This document shows, in pieces, positions 33,446 through 42,207 of a stretch of DNA of 47,101 nt. Positions within the stretch are counted from its first letter, which is position 1; the number at the start of each line of letters is the position of its first letter. Source of the DNA: Anaerolineae bacterium (lineage in GTDB: Bacteria; Chloroflexota; Anaerolineae; J102). The DNA lies in NCBI GenBank assembly GCA_026991225.1, contig JALXCB010000130.1:1-47101 (forward strand), written 5' to 3'. The notes beneath the pieces were generated by a model. That model worked only from the letters and a program-made list of their open reading frames with translations. It did no database searches and was not told where the DNA came from. The translations under genes were made by a program, and so were the position numbers.

Positions 33446-33671
33446 AGCGCGGCTTCCTTAGCTCCTCCATGATTTCCTCAACAGAACGCGGATCATCGGC
33501 CCACATGCCAAAACTCGGATGATCTTTCGAAATGGGCTTCTTCCGCTGGTGAACAGGGATAATCGTTCCTTTCACCTTGCCGCGATAAAGAATCTCGACG
33601 CTTTCATTCCTTTCCAGCGCCCGTAACACATCTTTCATCCGATAACGTAATTGAACAATAGTTGCTTTCAT
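33432..33671 (-). CDS. vapB: Antitoxin of the PIN-domain module (Phd/YefM- or VapB-like)
   Basis: 79 residues. The N-terminal half reads VQLRYRMKDVLRALERNESVEILYRGKVKGTIIPV, the Phd/YefM-type pattern (short helix then beta strand ending in a Gly-x-I-x-P turn) that forms a DNA-binding dimer. The C-terminal half (DDPRSVEEIMEELRKPRYGDL) is a charged toxin-binding tail. RBS AGGAGG lies 8 bases before the ATG. A perfect 7-bp inverted repeat lies over its promoter, fitting autorepression. Confidence 0.82.
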   Translation of the reverse strand: MKATIVQLRYRMKDVLRALERNESVEILYRGKVKGTIIPVHQRKKPISKDHPSFGMWADDPRSVEEIMEELRKPRYGDL

Positions 33672-33685
33672 TGATCGACCTCCTA

Positions 33686-33725
33686 ATGTATACTCCCATT
33701 ATACATTTTTTGCTATTCCTGTCAA
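33686..33725 (-). promoter_or_regulatory. Promoter and operator of the toxin-antitoxin module
   Basis: On the minus strand TTGACA (33725-33720), 16 bases, TATAAT (33703-33698). ATGTATA and TATACAT (33686-33692 and 33700-33706) form a perfect 7-7-7 inverted repeat overlapping the -10 box, a typical antitoxin operator. Confidence 0.8.
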
Positions 33726-33790
33726 CAACTTTTCTTCGTGACCTCGCTTCCTTCGAGCCTTCATGGCAAAGGGAACGACAAGGCTAACCA

Positions 33791-34201
33791 ATGACAATGG
33801 ATGACTTCTACCGCGAAAACATTCTCGACCATTACAAATATCCCAGCTTCAAAGGCCATCTTGAAAATCCCGACATCACCTTTCGCGACGTGAATCCCTA
33901 TTGTGGGGATGACGTCACCTTTGAGCTGAAAATCGAGGACGACAAGGTCGTGGATGTGGCCTTTCATGGCCAGGGCTGCGCCATCAGCATGGCTTCGGCT
34001 GACATGCTGGCCGAAGAGCTGCTGGGCAAAAGCCTGGATGAGGTCAAGGCCATGGACAAGCAGTTCGTTCTGGACATGCTGGGCATCCCCATCGGCCCGG
34101 TGCGCCTGAAATGCGCCCTGCTGCCCCTGAAGGTGGTCAAAGCGGGCGTGTGGGGCCTGGACGCCTGGGAAAAAGAGCAGGAGGAGGAAGAAGCGACGTA
34201 G
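33791..34201 (+). CDS. sufU: Fe-S scaffold / sulfur-transfer protein SufU
   Basis: 136 residues of the IscU/SufU family with the three metal-binding Cys C38 (NPYCGDD, with D40), C63 (GQGCAIS) and C108 (RLKCALLP). The region between the second and third Cys is longer than in IscU, as in SufU. Known: zinc-dependent sulfur acceptor for SufS. It is separated from sufS by the opposite-strand toxin pair and a small piece of the CTTCGAGCCTTCATGGC repeat, so it may no longer share the main transcript. A second in-frame ATG at 33797 is possible. Confidence 0.92.
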   Translation: MTMDDFYRENILDHYKYPSFKGHLENPDITFRDVNPYCGDDVTFELKIEDDKVVDVAFHGQGCAISMASADMLAEELLGKSLDEVKAMDKQFVLDMLGIPIGPVRLKCALLPLKVVKAGVWGLDAWEKEQEEEEAT

Positions 34202-34247
34202 GAAACGTCCTGGCGACCAAAGCCTTCAACCTCCCATGCTGAGCGAC

Positions 34248-34320
34248 GTGGGGCGTGAAACGTGAAGACGTGAAACGTGAGGACTTTACGCATGACGTTT
34301 TACGCATTACGCATCACGTA
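34248..34320. repeat. CGTGAAACGTGA hairpin repeat between sufU and sufT
   Basis: Tandem GCGTGAAACGTGAAGACGTGAAACGTGAGG faces TTACGCATGACGTTTTACGCATTACGCATCACG, giving a long imperfect hairpin. The same words occur at 1590-1650, 2580-2860, 25098 and 30211-30237. Confidence 0.8.
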
Positions 34321-34392
34321 TTTGCCGTTTCATCCCACCTGGCTTTGAAGGTTCCTCTAGGACGAAGACATTTCCACAGGAGATACATCACC

Positions 34393-34707
34393 ATGCCCAT
34401 GCCAACCGCCGAAGAAATCAAAGAAGCTTTGAAACAAGTCAAAGACCCAGAGCTCCATATCGATGTGGTGAACCTGGGTCTCATCTACGACATCCGCATC
34501 GATGAGGAGAAACAGTCGGTGGATGTGGATATGACGCTGACCGCGCCCGGCTGCCCTGCCGGCCCGCAGATCCTCACCGACGCCTACTACACCATCCAGC
34601 GCAATTTCCCCGACATCAGGGATATCAACATCAACCTCGTGTGGACGCCCTTCTGGAATCCTGAGATGATGAGTGAGGAAGCCAAGGAGATGCTAGGGTA
34701 TTTCTAG
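34393..34707 (+). CDS. sufT: MIP18-family Fe-S assembly protein SufT
   Basis: 104 residues of the DUF59/MIP18 family: EEIKEALKQVKDPELHIDVVNLGLIYDI at the N-terminus, then VDMTLTAPGCPAGPQI with the conserved Cys (TAPGCP), and VWTPFWNPEMMSEEAKEMLGY at the end. Known: SufT helps mature or deliver iron-sulfur clusters and is commonly the last gene of suf operons in Gram-positives and Chloroflexota. RBS AGGAG lies 9-13 bases before the ATG. Confidence 0.92.
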   Translation: MPMPTAEEIKEALKQVKDPELHIDVVNLGLIYDIRIDEEKQSVDVDMTLTAPGCPAGPQILTDAYYTIQRNFPDIRDININLVWTPFWNPEMMSEEAKEMLGYF

Positions 34708-35179
34708 GCGGTCCGACCGCAGGGGCGCGTCCTAAAATAGGGATCGCGTTGTCATCAGGAATTCAGTCATGCGGGCTCCACTTCGACCAGTGTCAGCATG
34801 CCCTGTACAATGCCCATCATTTTCGGGAATTGCGTTATGTGCACAAGGTTGGGGCGGAGGAAATGGCCTCCTTGCTGCTGGAAATCAAGCGGGCGGCGTG
34901 TCCCGGCATCCGCCCGAGGCCCGAGCCGCCGCCATACTCGAAATCGCGGGCTAGAACCGCGGGCGGGAGCCCGTTCCACTGGATGCAAATGTTAGCATGT
35001 TGGGGATGGAGGAACGACGGTGGGGGCCAGCACGATGCCCGCCCCGGCGCTGACAAGCCGTAGTCAACGGGCTGACACCGGGCCTGGGCCTCCACGGCAT
35101 GCTACCACGCTGCCGACGGAGGCGCCAGCGCCCGCCGGGCCAACGCGCATATTCTGATGAACGCATTATTCTTGGGAGC
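34708..35179. other. Spacer without recognised genes
   Basis: Several short open frames exist on both strands but none shows a family motif. GC-rich hairpin text (CGCGGGCTAGAACCGCGGGCGGGAGCCCG) at about 34946-34974 resembles other structured spacers. This is probably decayed DNA associated with the insertion-sequence wreckage next to it. Confidence 0.4.
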
Positions 35180-35290
35180 TCACTCTGCATCCAGACGCTT
35201 CAGGATTTTTCGCGCCAATGGCTCTTTGATTTCCTTGTGTCGCGGCACGGCCTCCACAACGCCAGTGTTAGGATTGATCCAAAGTCTTGC
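35180..35290 (-). pseudogene. HicA-like toxin C-terminal fragment
   Basis: The last ~37 codons of the minus-strand frame ending at 35180 read GARLWINPNTGVVEAVPRHK then EIKEPLARKILKRLDAE. This looks like the end of HicA/YcfA mRNA interferases (a strand with a Pro-x-His turn, then the LxxILK helix). It is fused in frame to transposase text upstream, and no HicA start or HicB partner is present. I read it as the tail of a toxin gene cut by an IS21-type insertion. Alternative: an unrelated C-terminal extension of the transposase. Confidence 0.5.
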
Positions 35291-35299
35291 TCCCGCCCC

Positions 35300-36255
35300 A
35301 ACAGCGCCGATGCCGGGCGATGACCTCTTGCCCGTTGCTGATCTCGCCCACTGGGCCGACGCCCGCAGGGTCAGGGATTCATGGGCGTGGGACACAGGCA
35401 CCGAGTACCGGTTGGTGGCGAAGGTCACCAGGGAGAGCTTGTTCGCCTGCACCGCCACGCGCTTGGCCGTGGGAAAGGGCCGGTCGGGCAGGGGCCGCAT
35501 CTGCGCTCGCTCCTCTGCCAAAAGCTGGGCTACCGTCGCTTCCTTCCCTCGCGGCCGACGTGGTTGATCCGCCTCGCTCTTCTCTTGCAAATAGGCGTTC
35601 AGCTCATCCCAATCCGCAAATTCAGGCGCGCCCACCAGCCAGTTGCGCCGCGCGTAGCCCACGCTGTTCTCCACCCGCCTTTCTCCCAGCCCGAGGCCGG
35701 GTTACAGAAGTGAGCTTCGTACAGGTAGTGGCTGCGAAACCGGAATACGCCATCCACGCCACAAAATACACGATCTGCACCCGCTCCCCGCCGATGATCA
35801 CCTCCCCCTCGCCAAAATCTACCTGCATCGTCTCCCCGGGCCGGTAGCTCAAGGGCACATACACCTGCTTCCGCACCCGCTTCCGCAGCTCGCCCACATA
35901 CGCACGCACCGTGGACTTCGCACCGGTGAAGCCATGCTCCTCCACCAGCAATGCATACATCCGAGCCGCCGTCCGCCGCTGCTTCTTCGGTTTCTCCTCA
36001 TCTTCCTCCACCCCACCTCTACAGCAACGCCGGCCCCAGCACGGGCGCCGGACGTTCAACCTGTTGCTGATAGCGGGGTGTCTCGCTGTCGCTCAACATC
36101 TTCCTGATGGTGTTCCGGGAGTGTCCTGTTTCTCTCGCCACCTGTCGCTGGCTCTTGCCTTCCACCAGCACCCTATGGCGAATCTTCGCTTTGTGATCCA
36201 TGTTCAGCATGTCCTTCTCCTTGCAAGTTGAATGCCATTTGATGATTGCCTTCAA
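35300..36255 (-). pseudogene. Broken IS21-family transposase (istA remnant)
   Basis: Three minus-strand pieces in different frames line up as one IstA. First, MDHKAKIRHRVLVEGKSQRQ with VARETGHSRNTIRKML (N-terminal HTH, 36255-36022). Second, ARMYALLVEEHGFTGAKSTV and MQVDFGEGEVIIGGERVQI with the first catalytic Asp (about 35960-35700). Third, ENSVGYARRNWLVGAPEF to NKLSLVTFATNRYSVPVSH (35674-35390). Frameshifts separate the pieces, and the stretch holding the second catalytic Asp is deleted. No istB is adjacent. The element is dead. Confidence 0.8.
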
Positions 36256-36271
36256 CTATACAAGGAACTCG

Positions 36272-36324
36272 GGCGGTGGATCACTTTTCAAGGATCGTTT
36301 CCGCCTCTACTGGATCACTTTTAG
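36272..36324. repeat. IS21-type terminal repeats
   Basis: GGTGGATCACTTTT (36275-36288) and ACTGGATCACTTTT (36309-36322) are spaced 34 bases apart, upstream of the transposase start. Multiple copies of a GGATCA-TTTT motif at the ends are a known feature of IS21-family elements. The outer copy probably marks the element's edge. Confidence 0.6.
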
Positions 36325-36475
36325 AGTATCAAACACACACTCATATGTTTCAAACCCCACGGCTCGGTCGAGAGCACTGAAAGAGAAGGTGGCCAGGGCT
36401 GCGTTGATCTCCTCTTCAAGGTGCGATAGCTCTTCTGCACACAATTGAGTATTGAGCCATTCTCGAATCCGATTG
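36323..36475 (-). pseudogene. Gene fragment truncated by the IS21-type end
   Basis: Read on the minus strand, 36475 down to 36323 gives an open stretch NRIREWLNTQLCAEELSH, LEEEINAALATFSFSALDRA and VGFETYECVFDT. It then runs into the IS terminal repeat, where the frame stops at 36307. The helical, Glu-rich text looks like the C-terminal part of a transposase or similar DNA-handling protein, but I do not recognise a family. No upstream part survives: the repeat at 36479 replaces it. Confidence 0.45.
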
Positions 36476-36478
36476 CCG

Positions 36479-36641
36479 CTAAACTGAAGGCGCTTTCAAA
36501 GTCCGGTTTTTCGCTTCCCTGCGAAGCCCCTTCGGGGCTCTTTCAACAGCCCGCAGGGCTTCGCATAAGGTAACTCGGAGGTTTAGCTCCGAGCGGAAGA
36601 AAGAGCCAAAAACCTTGGTTTCAATCTACCTTGAGTTTAGA
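36479..36641. repeat. Diverged copy of the large structured repeat (163 bp)
   Basis: CTAAACTGAAGGCGCTTTCAAA on the left and TTTCAATCTACCTTGAGTTTAG on the right are imperfect inverted ends like those of 4132-4378. The CCTTGGTTTCAAT motif near the right end is shared by all three copies. The interior hairpins differ (GAAGCCCCTTCGGGGCTC, CCCGCAGGG, TAACTCGGAGGTTTAGCTCCG). Confidence 0.65.
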
Positions 36642-36660
36642 TGCGTTGCTCTAATCCTTT

Positions 36661-36825
36661 GTTACTGCTAAGGTCGCGCCGTCGCTTTTCGCCACGAAGA
36701 CACGAAGAAAACGAAGGCGTGACGTCGTGTCTTCGTCCCTTCCCCCGCGTGCGGGGGGGAGCCGGAGGGGGCCTTCGAGCCTTCGTGGCTTTTGGCGGTC
36801 GAAAGTCAAACACGTTAGCAGTTAT
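36661..36825 (+). mobile_element. 165-bp decayed copy D of the GTAACTRCTAA element
   Basis: Ends GTTACTGCTAA and TTAGCAGTTAT each differ by one base from the family ends, and no 8-bp duplication is visible. The interior keeps GCCACGAAGACACGAAGAAAA and CTTCGAGCCTTCGTGGC, with an extra GC-rich insert near 36741-36772. Confidence 0.75.
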
Positions 36826-36883
36826 GCCAAAACCGATAAAGCTTTGGCGCTGTTGACGAATTCCTCAGATGCTCAAAGGCGGT

Positions 36884-37264
36884 TCACTTAATCTTCGGCA
36901 TTTCATCGCCCGGCAGCCAGTCGACATTCACTTTGTCTTTGGGATCGTAAGGCGCTTTGACGAAGACGGCCTTCCAGGGAACGTCCCCCCGGTTGATGAG
37001 GTAGTGGGGGGTCAGCGGCGGCACATGACATAGCACGCCCGGCTCCAACGTCCACATTTCACCGTTGATGTAGATGTCGACCGTTCCTTCCAGCGTGAAG
37101 AAATTCTCCTCGATGGTGCGGTGATAATGGGTTTGGAAATCCTCGCCGGGCATAAGCACCACCAAACCGAAGTCGGAACGAGGCCCGCGCATGAGGTATT
37201 TGGGACCAGAGACGCCATCGAAGCGATATTCGACTTCGTCTTCGTGGATTTTGAATGGTTTCAT
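36884..37264 (-). CDS. Cupin-domain protein at the end of the lsr operon
   Basis: 126 residues from the start at 37264 (RBS AGGAGAATATTT). A single small cupin barrel: motif 1 region FQTHYHRTIEENFFTLEG (His-x-His with Glu) and motif 2 GVLCHVPPLTPHYLINRG (His at the usual place), so a metal-binding site is likely. It follows lsrK by 29 bases and is the last gene of the AI-2 operon. LsrG, the usual isomerase of phospho-AI-2 breakdown, is missing from the locus. This cupin may fill that step or act on another phospho-dione; inferred from position only. Confidence 0.78.
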   Translation of the reverse strand: MKPFKIHEDEVEYRFDGVSGPKYLMRGPRSDFGLVVLMPGEDFQTHYHRTIEENFFTLEGTVDIYINGEMWTLEPGVLCHVPPLTPHYLINRGDVPWKAVFVKAPYDPKDKVNVDWLPGDEMPKIK

Positions 37265-37293
37265 AAATATTCTCCTTGGGTTGGCTCGATGAT

Positions 37294-38850
37294 CTATTCC
37301 CCCGGCGCCCGCCACATGGAGGTCGTCACGCCATCATCCGCGAGCTTGAGCTGGGGAGTATAGGCCTTTTGCCATCGATCGTATAGGTCTTCGTAGATTT
37401 CGGCCAAAGCGGGATTGGGCTCATACACGCGATCCGCTTGCACCAGCTCGCGGGCGGCCGCGGACATATCCTCATACAGGCCAGCGCCCACGCCGGCACA
37501 GATGGCTGCGCCCAACGCGGTGGCCTCTTTGACCACGCGCGTGTGCACCGGAATTTGCAGCACGTCAGCCAAAATCTGCGACCAAAGCGGACCTTTGGAG
37601 GCGCCGCCGGCGAAGATGACGCTTTCGGGGAAGGAGCCGGTGATGTCGGCGATGCGCCGCAAGTTGGCCAGGGTGATGATGGCGGCGTTCTCCTCCAGCG
37701 CCCGGAACATGCCCGCGCGGGTGAAGACATCGGGGTCCAGACCCAGATTCAGGAAGGAGGGCGCCGCATGTCGCCAGTGCATGTAATCCATAGCATCGGA
37801 GAAGATGGGGATGATGCCATGCGAGCCGGGCGGGACCTCGGCCGCCATCGCCTCCAGCCGGGCGTAGGGGTCTTCGCCCGCGGCCAGGGCCGCCGCCTTG
37901 ATGTCGGGAGTGATGGCGTCGCGAAACCAGCGCACCGCGATGCCCGGGAAGAAAACGATGGCCTCGGCCTGCCATTGGCCCGGCACAGCGTGAAAGTTCA
38001 TGCGGATGCGGCCCGAAGGGTCGCTGAGCGGCTCCGCCAGATTCACCTCCTGCTGCCAGAAGGAGCCGCCAAACACCGCCGCCTGACCCGGCTCCACCGC
38101 CCCCACGCCCACCGCGCCCAATTGAGCGTCGCCGCCGCCCATGACGATGGGAATTCCCTCAGGCAGACCGGTCTCGGCCGCAGCCTGGGCTGAAACATGG
38201 CCGATGACCGTACCTGACTCCGCAACGGGCGCACTGAGCAGATCGGGACGCAGGCCGCACGCCTCCATGATCTCGGGCGCCCATTGGCGGGTGGTGAGAT
38301 CGAAAAGGCCCGTGGTGCCGCCGTTGGACGGATCGACATGAGGCGGTGCGCCCAACCGCACCGCGATCCAATCGCTGAGCATGACCATGCTGGCGGCGCG
38401 ATCATAGATCTCCGGCTCGCGCCGTTTCAGCCACAGCAGCCGCGGCGCCGCGCCCAGGGCGAAGGTCTGGCCTGATTTCAGATAGATCTCATACTCCAGA
38501 TGGGGATTCTGCACCCGCAGATCCCGCACCTCCTGAATAGCCCGGGCGTCGACATTGGCGCAAGCCCACAACTCTTGCGTATGTTCGTCATACAGAGCGA
38601 TCCCTTCGCGCATACTGGTCGTGCTCACCCCCACCACATTGGCGTCGGGCGTTTGGGCCAGCACGTCATGGATGCATGACTTCAACAGCTCCCAGTTGTG
38701 GGGCATATCGAACTCCATAGAGCCCGGATAACGAGGATCGCTTTTATGCGTCCATTCCCGGCCCGATGCCGCGACCTGCCGTCCATGCTCATCGAACAGC
38801 ACAGCGCGACCGCTGCCGGTGCCGGCGTCAAGCGCCAAGAGATGTCTCAT
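37294..38850 (-). CDS. lsrK: Autoinducer-2 kinase LsrK
   Basis: 518 residues from the start at 38850 (RBS GGAG; an in-frame ATG nine codons earlier is less well placed). FGGY kinase with the N-terminal phosphate loop LALDAGTGSGRAVLFDE, then PGSMEFDMPHNW, ACANVDARA, DPSNGGTTGLFDLTTRQW, VMGGGDAQLG, PIFSDAMDY, FAGGASKGPLWSQILADV and an end VTTSMWRAPG. These blocks match enterobacterial LsrK in order and wording, well beyond general FGGY similarity. Known: phosphorylates AI-2 (DPD-derived) in the cytoplasm after import, and the product inactivates LsrR. It follows lsrB by 69 bases. Confidence 0.93.
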   Translation of the reverse strand: MRHLLALDAGTGSGRAVLFDEHGRQVAASGREWTHKSDPRYPGSMEFDMPHNWELLKSCIHDVLAQTPDANVVGVSTTSMREGIALYDEHTQELWACANVDARAIQEVRDLRVQNPHLEYEIYLKSGQTFALGAAPRLLWLKRREPEIYDRAASMVMLSDWIAVRLGAPPHVDPSNGGTTGLFDLTTRQWAPEIMEACGLRPDLLSAPVAESGTVIGHVSAQAAAETGLPEGIPIVMGGGDAQLGAVGVGAVEPGQAAVFGGSFWQQEVNLAEPLSDPSGRIRMNFHAVPGQWQAEAIVFFPGIAVRWFRDAITPDIKAAALAAGEDPYARLEAMAAEVPPGSHGIIPIFSDAMDYMHWRHAAPSFLNLGLDPDVFTRAGMFRALEENAAIITLANLRRIADITGSFPESVIFAGGASKGPLWSQILADVLQIPVHTRVVKEATALGAAICAGVGAGLYEDMSAAARELVQADRVYEPNPALAEIYEDLYDRWQKAYTPQLKLADDGVTTSMWRAPGE

Positions 38851-38919
38851 AGGAAAGCGCTCCTTCAAAAGACGCAAGGAGGCCGCGTGGAATGACGGCC
38901 TCCTTGCTAGAGAAGTAGA

Positions 38920-40038
38920 CTAGAAATCGTAGTCGTCGATGTTGTCGATGGTGAACTTCACCCGTTCGGGCAGCAGGATGATGCCGTTATTGGGCGCTTC
39001 GTAATCGTAACCCTGAATCTTGTTCGGGGAGACCTCCACCGTGCCCACATCGGGAACATCGAATTTGTCGCCGACCTTCAGCTCCTTGCCTTCGATGAGC
39101 ATGTTGGTCACGTAGACGGCCAGCTTGCCCTGCTTGACCACGTCCCACAGGCCGAACTCTTTGACCGTGCCCGATTTGACGTACTGGCGCATAACGTTGG
39201 GGGTGGAGAAGCCGGTGATGATGACCTTGCCGGCAATGCCCAGATTCTCGGCGGCCTGGGCCGTGCCGGGCAGCGCGTTGGCGTCGGGGCAAATGACCGC
39301 GTCCAGATCGGGATAAGTCTGGAAGAGATCCGTAGGCACCTGCACGGCTTTCTGCGCATCCTCGCCGCTGAATTCCGTGGCCACGACTTCCCAGTTGGGA
39401 TATTCATCTTTGATGATCTGCTTGGCCACAGTGGCCCACTGGTTCTGATCGGTCACCGTGGGGCTGGAATAGTGGAAGGCAACCTGCTTGGGCGATCCCT
39501 TGGGATCATCCATCTGCTCGGCCGCCATTTCCACCAACATGCGGCCCAGGATGTCGGGCGTGCCCTGATTGATGTAGAAGGTTCGGCATTCGGGATTCGT
39601 GTCGGAATCCCAGGTGACGACCTTCACGCCCTTCTCGGAAGCGCGCTTGAGCGCTTCGCACAGACCATCGGGCGAGAGAGAGGAAATGGCGATGCCATTG
39701 TATCCCTGGTTGACGAAATTGTTGATGTACTCGATCTGACCGCTGACACTGGCCTCGCTGGGACCGTCATACTTCACATGAATGCCCAGCATCTTGCCCA
39801 TTTCTTCGGCGCCCTTGCCGCCCGATTCGAAGAAACCGACGCCGGTCAATTTGGGAATGAACGCGATCTTGACTTCCGACTTGGCTGGAGATTCCGACTT
39901 GGGAGCTTCGGTGGCTGCAGGTGCAGACTTGGCGGGCTCCTCCTTGGTCGCCGGGGCCTGCTGCGAAGCGCACGCGCCGACGAAAGCGGCCATCAGCAGC
40001 GCCACGACCAAGATCAACAGCAATCTTTTACGAGACAT
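38920..40038 (-). CDS. lsrB: Autoinducer-2 binding lipoprotein LsrB
   Basis: 372 residues from the start at 40038 (RBS AAAGGAGG). Signal with lipobox VGAC (lipidated Cys near residue 22) and an Ala/Pro/Lys/Ser linker replace the cleaved signal of the Gram-negative protein. The body is unmistakable: [96 protein letters not shown] and [12 protein letters not shown]. The segments holding the known AI-2 contacts of Salmonella LsrB (Lys in IPKL, Asp in WDSDT, Asp-Gln in TDQNQ, Pro and Ala in CPDANALP) are all retained. So true AI-2 binding is likely. Confidence 0.95.
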   Translation of the reverse strand: MSRKRLLLILVVALLMAAFVGACASQQAPATKEEPAKSAPAATEAPKSESPAKSEVKIAFIPKLTGVGFFESGGKGAEEMGKMLGIHVKYDGPSEASVSGQIEYINNFVNQGYNGIAISSLSPDGLCEALKRASEKGVKVVTWDSDTNPECRTFYINQGTPDILGRMLVEMAAEQMDDPKGSPKQVAFHYSSPTVTDQNQWATVAKQIIKDEYPNWEVVATEFSGEDAQKAVQVPTDLFQTYPDLDAVICPDANALPGTAQAAENLGIAGKVIITGFSTPNVMRQYVKSGTVKEFGLWDVVKQGKLAVYVTNMLIEGKELKVGDKFDVPDVGTVEVSPNKIQGYDYEAPNNGIILLPERVKFTIDNIDDYDF

Positions 40039-40147
40039 TGCTTGATCCTCCTTTGGGAATGAGAGAAAAAAGAGAGTTGGGCGGGTGAGTGGAAATAGTG
40101 GAACAGTTTGGGACAACAACCAGAGGCATCGATTGCTTCTTGAATCT

Positions 40148-41197
40148 TCACCTCCTTGCTTCCGACATCTTGAGCGCTTTCTGATTCAATCGACGCTGAT
40201 TGTAGGCAGCAACGAAAAGTTTGAGCGCGACCACCAGGATAAGCAATGCGCCCACCACAACCGGCACCACATCGCTGGTGACGCCCATCGCCAGCAGCCC
40301 CTGGCGCAAAAAGCCAATGAGAAAACCCGCCAGCAGCGTGCCCACGATGGTGCCTTTGCCGCCATAAATATCTGCGCCGCCCAACACCACCACGGTGATG
40401 ATGGAGAGAAGCGCCTCCTTGCCCAAATCGGAACGGGCCGAGGTGAAGTAGGAAGTCAATACCACGCCCGCCAGGGCCGCGCCCAAACCGCTCAGCGCAT
40501 AGACGGTGATAAGGGTGGATTTCACAGGGACATTGCTGTATCGGGCGGCGTCCGGATTCACGCCGATGAGATAAAGATAACGACCGAAGCGCGTCTTATG
40601 CAGGATGACTCCCAAAAAGGCCGCAAAAACGAGGACGATCAAGAGGGGATAAGGCGCCCAACCGATGCCGCCGTGGGCGATCTGATTGAAGCTGTGGGGA
40701 AGTCCGCTGATGCCCTCATACATATAGGCTGCGAAACCCGCAGCGCCATACGCCTTGAATCCCAGCGCATCCAAAAGCCCCGGCAGGCCCATGGCGACGC
40801 CCGCAAACATGAACAGCGAGCCCAGAGTGATAACCAGCGGGTTGACGTCGGTGGCGGCCACAAACGCGCCGTTGAACATGCCCGCCAGAATGCCAACGCC
40901 CAGAGCGATGAACATGGCGATGAAGATGTTGACGCCTGCGACCCATGTCAGGCCCAAGGTGATGGAAGCCAGCCCCATGATGGAAACGCCAGAGATATCG
41001 ATGCCTGCGGTGATGATGATCAGCGTCAGGGGCAGCGCCGCCAGCAGGATGTGGGTGAAGTCGCTGGTGGAATAAAGCAGATTCTCCAGATTCAGAAACG
41101 TGGGATTGATGGCGCCCAGCACCAGGATCTCCAGCACCAACAACACCGCCAGGCCGAATTCCCACGTTTTCATCCATTTCAAAACATGCGCTTTCAT
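40148..41197 (-). CDS. lsrD: Autoinducer-2 ABC transporter permease LsrD
   Basis: 349 residues, 9-10 membrane helices of the ribose/AI-2 permease family. Typical blocks: [21 protein letters not shown]-like segment (here [20 protein letters not shown]), the loop GTPANV-like region replaced by [20 protein letters not shown], and the C-terminal [19 protein letters not shown]. The start overlaps the lsrC stop (ATGA), so the two permeases are coupled. Confidence 0.92.
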   Translation of the reverse strand: MKAHVLKWMKTWEFGLAVLLVLEILVLGAINPTFLNLENLLYSTSDFTHILLAALPLTLIIITAGIDISGVSIMGLASITLGLTWVAGVNIFIAMFIALGVGILAGMFNGAFVAATDVNPLVITLGSLFMFAGVAMGLPGLLDALGFKAYGAAGFAAYMYEGISGLPHSFNQIAHGGIGWAPYPLLIVLVFAAFLGVILHKTRFGRYLYLIGVNPDAARYSNVPVKSTLITVYALSGLGAALAGVVLTSYFTSARSDLGKEALLSIITVVVLGGADIYGGKGTIVGTLLAGFLIGFLRQGLLAMGVTSDVVPVVVGALLILVVALKLFVAAYNQRRLNQKALKMSEARR

Positions 41198-42207
41198 GCT
41201 TGCTCCTCTCTGGTGGATGGATTCAAGTGATTATTTTCTTTGCGTACGGCGGCCCGGGCCTGCCGCTGCTGCGCCGCCACCGCCCGACGCACCCGATAAT
41301 CCAGGTACACAGCGGCCAGCAGGATGGCGCCGCCCACAGCATTGTTCCAGTAACCGGGCACCTTCAAAAAGACCAGCGCGCTGTCGACCGCAGTGAGGAA
41401 GATGGCGCCCACCAACGCCGAAAGAGGCGTGCCCACGCCGCCCGTCAGGTTGACGCCGCCCAACACATCCGCAGCAATCGCCCGCAACTCCTGGCCATTG
41501 CCCGCCTGCATGGGCACAAAACCGATCTGGGCCACGAAGATGACGGCGGCGATGCCGGCAAACAACCCGGCCAGGGTGTAGGCCGTGAACAACGTCTTGC
41601 GCACCGGGATATCCATCAGCCGGGCGCCTTCTTCATTATCGCCCACAGCATAAAGATAACGCGCCTTCTTGAAGCGTCGCAACAGCAAAGCCGTAAAGAT
41701 CACAATGACCAGCGTCACCCAGATGAAAAACCTGACGCCCAGGATACGCCAGTTGGCGAAGAACTTGATGCTGGTGGGGATGGTTTCGATCCAGCTGCCG
41801 CCGGTGATAATGAGCATCAATCCCCTATACACGCCCAACGTGCCGAGGGTCATGATGATGGGAGGCACGCGCAGGAACGTGATTCCCACCGCATTGACCA
41901 TGCCCGCCAGCACGCTCACCGCCAGAGCCAACAGCACGGCCAGGGGCAGCGCCACGCCCGCGTTCAGGGCCACGCCCAGGATAACGGCGCTCAGCCCCAA
42001 AATCGCGCCCACCGATACGTCGATGCCGCGGGTGAGGATGACGAACATTTCACCGATGGACACCAGGATCAAAATCAAGCTGCTGTTGAGAATGTGCATC
42101 AGTGAGCGGGCCCGCCAGAAATTGGGATTGATCAGCCCCACCACCAGCACCAACAAGATCAACAGCAAGAAGACCAAAAGTTCGCGACTGCGCCAGATAC
42201 GACTCAT
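41194..42207 (-). CDS. lsrC: Autoinducer-2 ABC transporter permease LsrC
   Basis: 337 residues of the same permease family: VSIGEMFVILTRGIDVSVGA early, FLRVPPIIMTLGTLGVYRG (the conserved Pro-x-Ile-x-Thr-Leu-Gly), ALLLRRFKKARYLYAVGDNE and ADVLGGVNLTGGVGTPLSAL near the C-terminus. It forms the membrane channel with LsrD. The start overlaps the lsrA stop (ATGA) and its stop overlaps the lsrD start. Confidence 0.92.
   Translation of the reverse strand: MSRIWRSRELLVFLLLILLVLVVGLINPNFWRARSLMHILNSSLILILVSIGEMFVILTRGIDVSVGAILGLSAVILGVALNAGVALPLAVLLALAVSVLAGMVNAVGITFLRVPPIIMTLGTLGVYRGLMLIITGGSWIETIPTSIKFFANWRILGVRFFIWVTLVIVIFTALLLRRFKKARYLYAVGDNEEGARLMDIPVRKTLFTAYTLAGLFAGIAAVIFVAQIGFVPMQAGNGQELRAIAADVLGGVNLTGGVGTPLSALVGAIFLTAVDSALVFLKVPGYWNNAVGGAILLAAVYLDYRVRRAVAAQQRQARAAVRKENNHLNPSTREEQA

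Noticed and set aside
35157-35847. Plus-strand open frames opposite the istA remnant
   Set aside because: They are antisense to recognisable transposase segments and carry no motif of their own.
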